Of a stretch of DNA of 64,000 nt, positions 63,064 through 64,000 are shown one piece after another; position 1 is the stretch's first letter; every line of letters begins with the position of its first letter. This DNA comes from Plumapathes pennacea (Eukaryota > Cnidaria > Anthozoa > Antipatharia > Myriopathidae). Made by a program: the position numbers and the translations under genes. A model generated the notes under the pieces. That model was not told where the DNA came from, made no database searches, and worked only from the letters and a program-made list of their open reading frames with translations. The stretch is from positions 1,929,501 through 1,993,500 of the forward strand of contig OZ038473.1 in assembly GCA_964036295.1 (NCBI GenBank), in the 5' to 3' direction.

Positions 63064-64000
63064 TGCTGTATCCTAACCACATACGTGCATGTTCTTTTTA
63101 TTTATTTATTTTTTCAAAGCGAGAGTCGCTTGTTTACACGCTTTCGAAGTCTCGCAAAATGTGTGAATTTTGGCAAGGATTCAATTTTGAACACAACAAC
63201 TTTTCAAACCGCGTTTGACGAATTTAAATTCTTTGACAGAAAAAAGAAATCAAGTCACTAAATAATACAAGTTCCGATTGAACTGAGCGAGCAAACCCGA
63301 TTAATAATACGAGGTCCGATTGTGTTGAGCGAGAATTCGGCAACCCATAGACAATAATACACAAATAGACTGTAATTGTTTAATTTGGAAAGCAGTGGCC
63401 CCTGGCCGGGTATTTTCTACTTTAATAGCCTTCAGAAAGCAAGAGCACTTCAACCCGGTTACATTTAATCCTTGAATACAGTGTGCCAACAAACACGGCG
63501 AGAAAACTTCACAGCATTTCCATATGTCAGACTGTCAGCGAAATTATGCAAATATGTCAGGAATCGGATGACACAATCCTATTTGTGCACGAAGGCACTC
63601 TGAAATAGCTTTGAAAACTTGCGAAAAGATCACAATATAATCCTACTTGGCCTTCATCACAGTTCCCGGGGCATCAAACGACAAAATATACGGCGATTGT
63701 TGAAATACCATAACTATAACACAACTCACATACGCGTACTGTACGTTAATTGATGTAATTTTTCAAAACTCACCGGCTCCTGAAAGCCATAGCTTTAGCT
63801 CTTTTCCAACAAAGGAAACAAAACCCAAAACACCATTGTTTACGTCTTCAATGATTTCAAAATACACTGTATAGAGCAGTTCTAGTACAGTACGGAAATT
63901 CCACTTTCCATTGTATTGTGCGTTGTCATCTTGTCAAAACTTGGATTTTGAAAACTACAATCCTGTTATTGTAAAAGATGAAATTTGCCACGGTGATTGT
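63064..64000. other. Gene-free right edge
   Basis: No exon, RNA gene or repeat recognised. Confidence 0.35.

Overview
This is animal nuclear DNA, most likely from a cnidarian (an anthozoan such as a stony coral). The basis is the gene types and layout: compact multi-exon genes with GT-AG introns of about 0.1-6.5 kb, AT-rich noncoding DNA, many short foldback/MITE-like repeats, a Not-type homeobox gene, an intronless aminergic-type GPCR and a motile-cilium gene. The species assignment is inference. No bacterial operon, CRISPR array, phage or virus is visible. Nearly all true coding sequence had to be assembled from exons; every splice chain given here was checked for reading phase by hand.

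Left part (1-28 kb), plus-strand genes: a Not/Noto-like homeobox gene (3062-4341, 2 exons), a small membrane RING-H2 ubiquitin ligase of the RNF24/RNF122 type (7549-10363, 5 exons) and a smoothelin-like cytoskeletal gene (11845-27744). The smoothelin-like gene has two alternative 5' starts that splice in the same phase onto one shared body, which ends in a calponin-homology domain. A 2-kb minisatellite with an 11-bp unit (29.1-31.07 kb) lies between the convergent 3' ends of the smoothelin-like gene and CFAP58.

Middle (31.7-47.9 kb): CFAP58 on the minus strand (18 exons, 875 aa) with an RFX X-box-like palindrome just upstream; a HAD-family phosphatase of the YqaB/beta-phosphoglucomutase type on the plus strand (3 exons); MED28 on the minus strand (4 exons), with a nearly perfect 79-bp-arm palindrome 120 bp upstream; and a small ATP-synthase-associated DAPIT/ATP5MK-like protein on the minus strand.

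Right part (48-64 kb): a nested 1.16-kb foldback element, a caffeoyl-CoA/COMTD1-type O-methyltransferase (minus, 6 exons) whose introns hold a ~170-bp satellite array and a 149-nt (AT)n tract, a myosin regulatory light chain (minus, 2 exons), a TTAA-flanked foldback element, and a single-exon class A GPCR (minus) whose stop codon sits 4 nt from a MITE. The last 2.7 kb holds no gene I can recognise.

The genes do not form a pathway; this is ordinary metazoan gene order. The most useful observations concern gene structure and regulation: alternative smoothelin starts, three GC-AG introns, inverted intronic repeats flanking smoothelin exons, the X-box at CFAP58, YY1-like motifs at several gene starts, and an unusual aminergic-type GPCR. 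I found no evidence for a new kind of biological system.
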